A stretch of 5,753 bases of DNA from Candidatus Omnitrophota bacterium (GTDB taxonomy: Bacteria; Omnitrophota; Gorgyraeia; Zapsychrales; JANLHA01). The position numbers were made by a program, and so were the translations under genes. The DNA is taken from the NCBI GenBank assembly GCA_024653845.1, contig JANLHA010000217.1:1-5753 (forward strand), read 5' to 3'. The notes beneath the pieces were generated by a model. It saw only the letters and a list, made by a program, of their open reading frames with translations, was not told the DNA's origin and made no database searches. Of this stretch, positions 4,525-5,753 are shown in pieces. Position 1 is the first letter of the stretch, and each line of letters starts with the position of its first letter.

Positions 4525-5753
4525 ATGATTATGCTCCAAAGTCCTTTTGAGAAATTCACTCAACCCGAACTTTTCAAAAAAGTGGCAGATATCTGTGCTT
4601 CTGTCAATCTTGTGGTCCATCGTCAGGAGTTGCTCGAAATTTCTCTACGTCAGACTTTGGAACTCTTTGACGCGAACCGCGGGTCCATTTTTATTCTCGA
4701 GAATGGGAAAGATTTAATTTTAAAGGCTGCTCAAGGGATGGGAGGGATCGAAGGAGAACAAATTGTCAAAACTTTAGGAGAAGGGGTCGTTGGTCGAGTT
4801 GCTATTAGCAAGAAACCTATTGTTGTTGAAGACATCTCCCGTGACGAACGTTTTATCAATTATCAAGCTCGCCGGAATTACAGATCACCATCTTTCATTT
4901 GCGCACCTTTATTGGTCAAAGATCAGTTGATTGGCGTGATCAATATCTCCGATAAAACTTCACTAAAACCCTTTAGTAATGAAGAATTGCTTCTTCTAGA
5001 CTTTCTCGCCAGTCAAATGGCCCTTAATTATCGACGCATTGAGTTGTATCAAAAATTCAAGTCTATTGTTAAAGAATCAAAAGATTTGAAAGACCGCTTG
5101 GGACAGAGTAACCTAGAAGCCAATCATCTGAAGAAACAAATCTTCATCCAAGAACGTTTTGTGACGATTGGGAAGTTGGCAGGTGGAATTGCTCACGAAT
5201 TCAATAATCCTCTCGATGGCGTGCTCCGCTATACCAACCTTTGCTTGGAACATGTCGAGAAAGATGATGTTGTGTATGGCTACCTCATTGAAGTCAAACA
5301 TGGGTTAAACCGTATGGCCAATATTGTGCGCAGTCTTTTAGCCTGTTCCCGAAATGGAGGGAACAATTCTTCAAAAAAAATCAGTATCAATAAAACCATT
5401 GAACAAGTTCTTCAATCCTTAAAGAATGAAATCACCCACAAAAAAATTACAATCAAAAATAATTTTTCAACAAATATCCCACAAATACCTGATCTTGGTC
5501 TCGAACGCGCCGTTACTAATTTGATAAGAAATGCCATGGATGCGATCAACCACCCCTTGGGTGAAATCCGCATCGGAACATTTCTCGAGGATCAACACGC
5601 CATCATCACCATCGAAGACAATGGCATCGGGATTCCTCAAGAGAATATCGAAAAAATTTTTGAACCATTCTTTACCACCAAAGATATCGACCGTGGATGC
5701 GGGTTAGGCCTTACCATTGTGAGCGAGGTCATCAAAAGCTATGCCGGAGAAAT
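4525..5753 (+). CDS. Soluble GAF-domain sensor histidine kinase, 3'-truncated
   Basis: The visible 409 residues have no membrane helix, so the kinase is cytoplasmic. A GAF sensor domain covers about 30-170, including GEGVVGRVAISKKPIVVEDI (85-104), CAPLLVKDQLIGVINI (126-141) and a helix ending near ALNYRR. A charged coiled-coil linker follows (172-212). The HisKA domain has GKLAGGIAHEFNNPL (216-230) with phospho-acceptor His224. The ATPase domain has the N-box LERAVTNLIRNAMDAI (326-341), G1 box EDNGIGIP (364-371), F-box FEPFFTTK (379-386) and G2 box GCGLGLTIV (391-399); the frame continues off the right edge. HEFNNP plus PFFTTK is the NtrB-like class, which often pairs with NtrC-type sigma-54 activators. 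The start could be ATG 4525 or 4531; no strong ribosome site is seen. It follows the TPR gene by 46 bases with no terminator, so it may be in the same transcript. The ligand sensed is unknown. Confidence 0.93.
   Translation, partial: MIMLQSPFEKFTQPELFKKVADICASVNLVVHRQELLEISLRQTLELFDANRGSIFILENGKDLILKAAQGMGGIEGEQIVKTLGEGVVGRVAISKKPIVVEDISRDERFINYQARRNYRSPSFICAPLLVKDQLIGVINISDKTSLKPFSNEELLLLDFLASQMALNYRRIELYQKFKSIVKESKDLKDRLGQSNLEANHLKKQIFIQERFVTIGKLAGGIAHEFNNPLDGVLRYTNLCLEHVEKDDVVYGYLIEVKHGLNRMANIVRSLLACSRNGGNNSSKKISINKTIEQVLQSLKNEITHKKITIKNNFSTNIPQIPDLGLERAVTNLIRNAMDAINHPLGEIRIGTFLEDQHAIITIEDNGIGIPQENIEKIFEPFFTTKDIDRGCGLGLTIVSEVIKSYAGE

Noticed and set aside
4525..5753. Naming the kinase PrsK
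   Set aside because: PrsK has a multi-helix membrane N-terminus, whereas this protein starts directly with a soluble GAF domain. GAF-HisKA-HATPase is a widespread layout.
1..5753. CRISPR array, tRNA/rRNA genes, insertion sequence ends or attachment sites
   Set aside because: I saw no repeat-spacer pattern, no tRNA-like arms, no transposase motifs and no terminal inverted repeats. The gaps between genes are short and explained by promoters and a terminator.

Overview
The window is a moderately AT-rich, tightly packed bacterial stretch with every supported gene on the + strand. Signal peptides, a lipobox, PEP-CTERM sorting signals, an exosortase and an undecaprenyl-phosphate-type sugar transferase all point to a Gram-negative (diderm), polysaccharide-producing bacterium. 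The lineage cannot be fixed from the sequence; an uncultured environmental group is a guess only.

Region 1 (1-1212) holds the 3' part of an exosortase gene, which runs off the left edge, and epsI, the exosortase-associated DUF3485 protein. The two overlap by ATGA and are surely co-transcribed. Region 2 (1213-1412) is a 200-base AT-rich gap. It ends in a near-consensus sigma-54 promoter (GG-N10-GC) and contains repeats that could be activator sites. Region 3 (1413-2598) is a two-gene unit. First comes a protein with a signal peptide, a short linker and a PEP-CTERM-like segment joined in frame to a complete phosphoglycosyl-transferase. One base later follows an 89-residue Gly/Ser-rich lipoprotein that ends in a second PEP-CTERM signal. 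A rho-independent terminator closes the unit.

Region 4 (2599-4478) begins with a strong sigma-70-type promoter and carries a six-helix membrane protein of unknown function, overlapped by ATGA by a membrane-anchored TPR protein. Region 5 (4525-right edge) is a soluble GAF-HisKA-HATPase histidine kinase of the NtrB-like type, cut by the window end.

Taken together, regions 1-3 look like a compact, self-contained exosortase system: the sorting enzyme, its partner, and two candidate substrates under a sigma-54 promoter. The kinase class is one that often controls sigma-54 activators, so it is a plausible but unproven regulator. The most unusual item is the sorting signal sitting inside the sugar transferase polypeptide rather than at a C-terminus. 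It would tie protein sorting directly to glycan priming.
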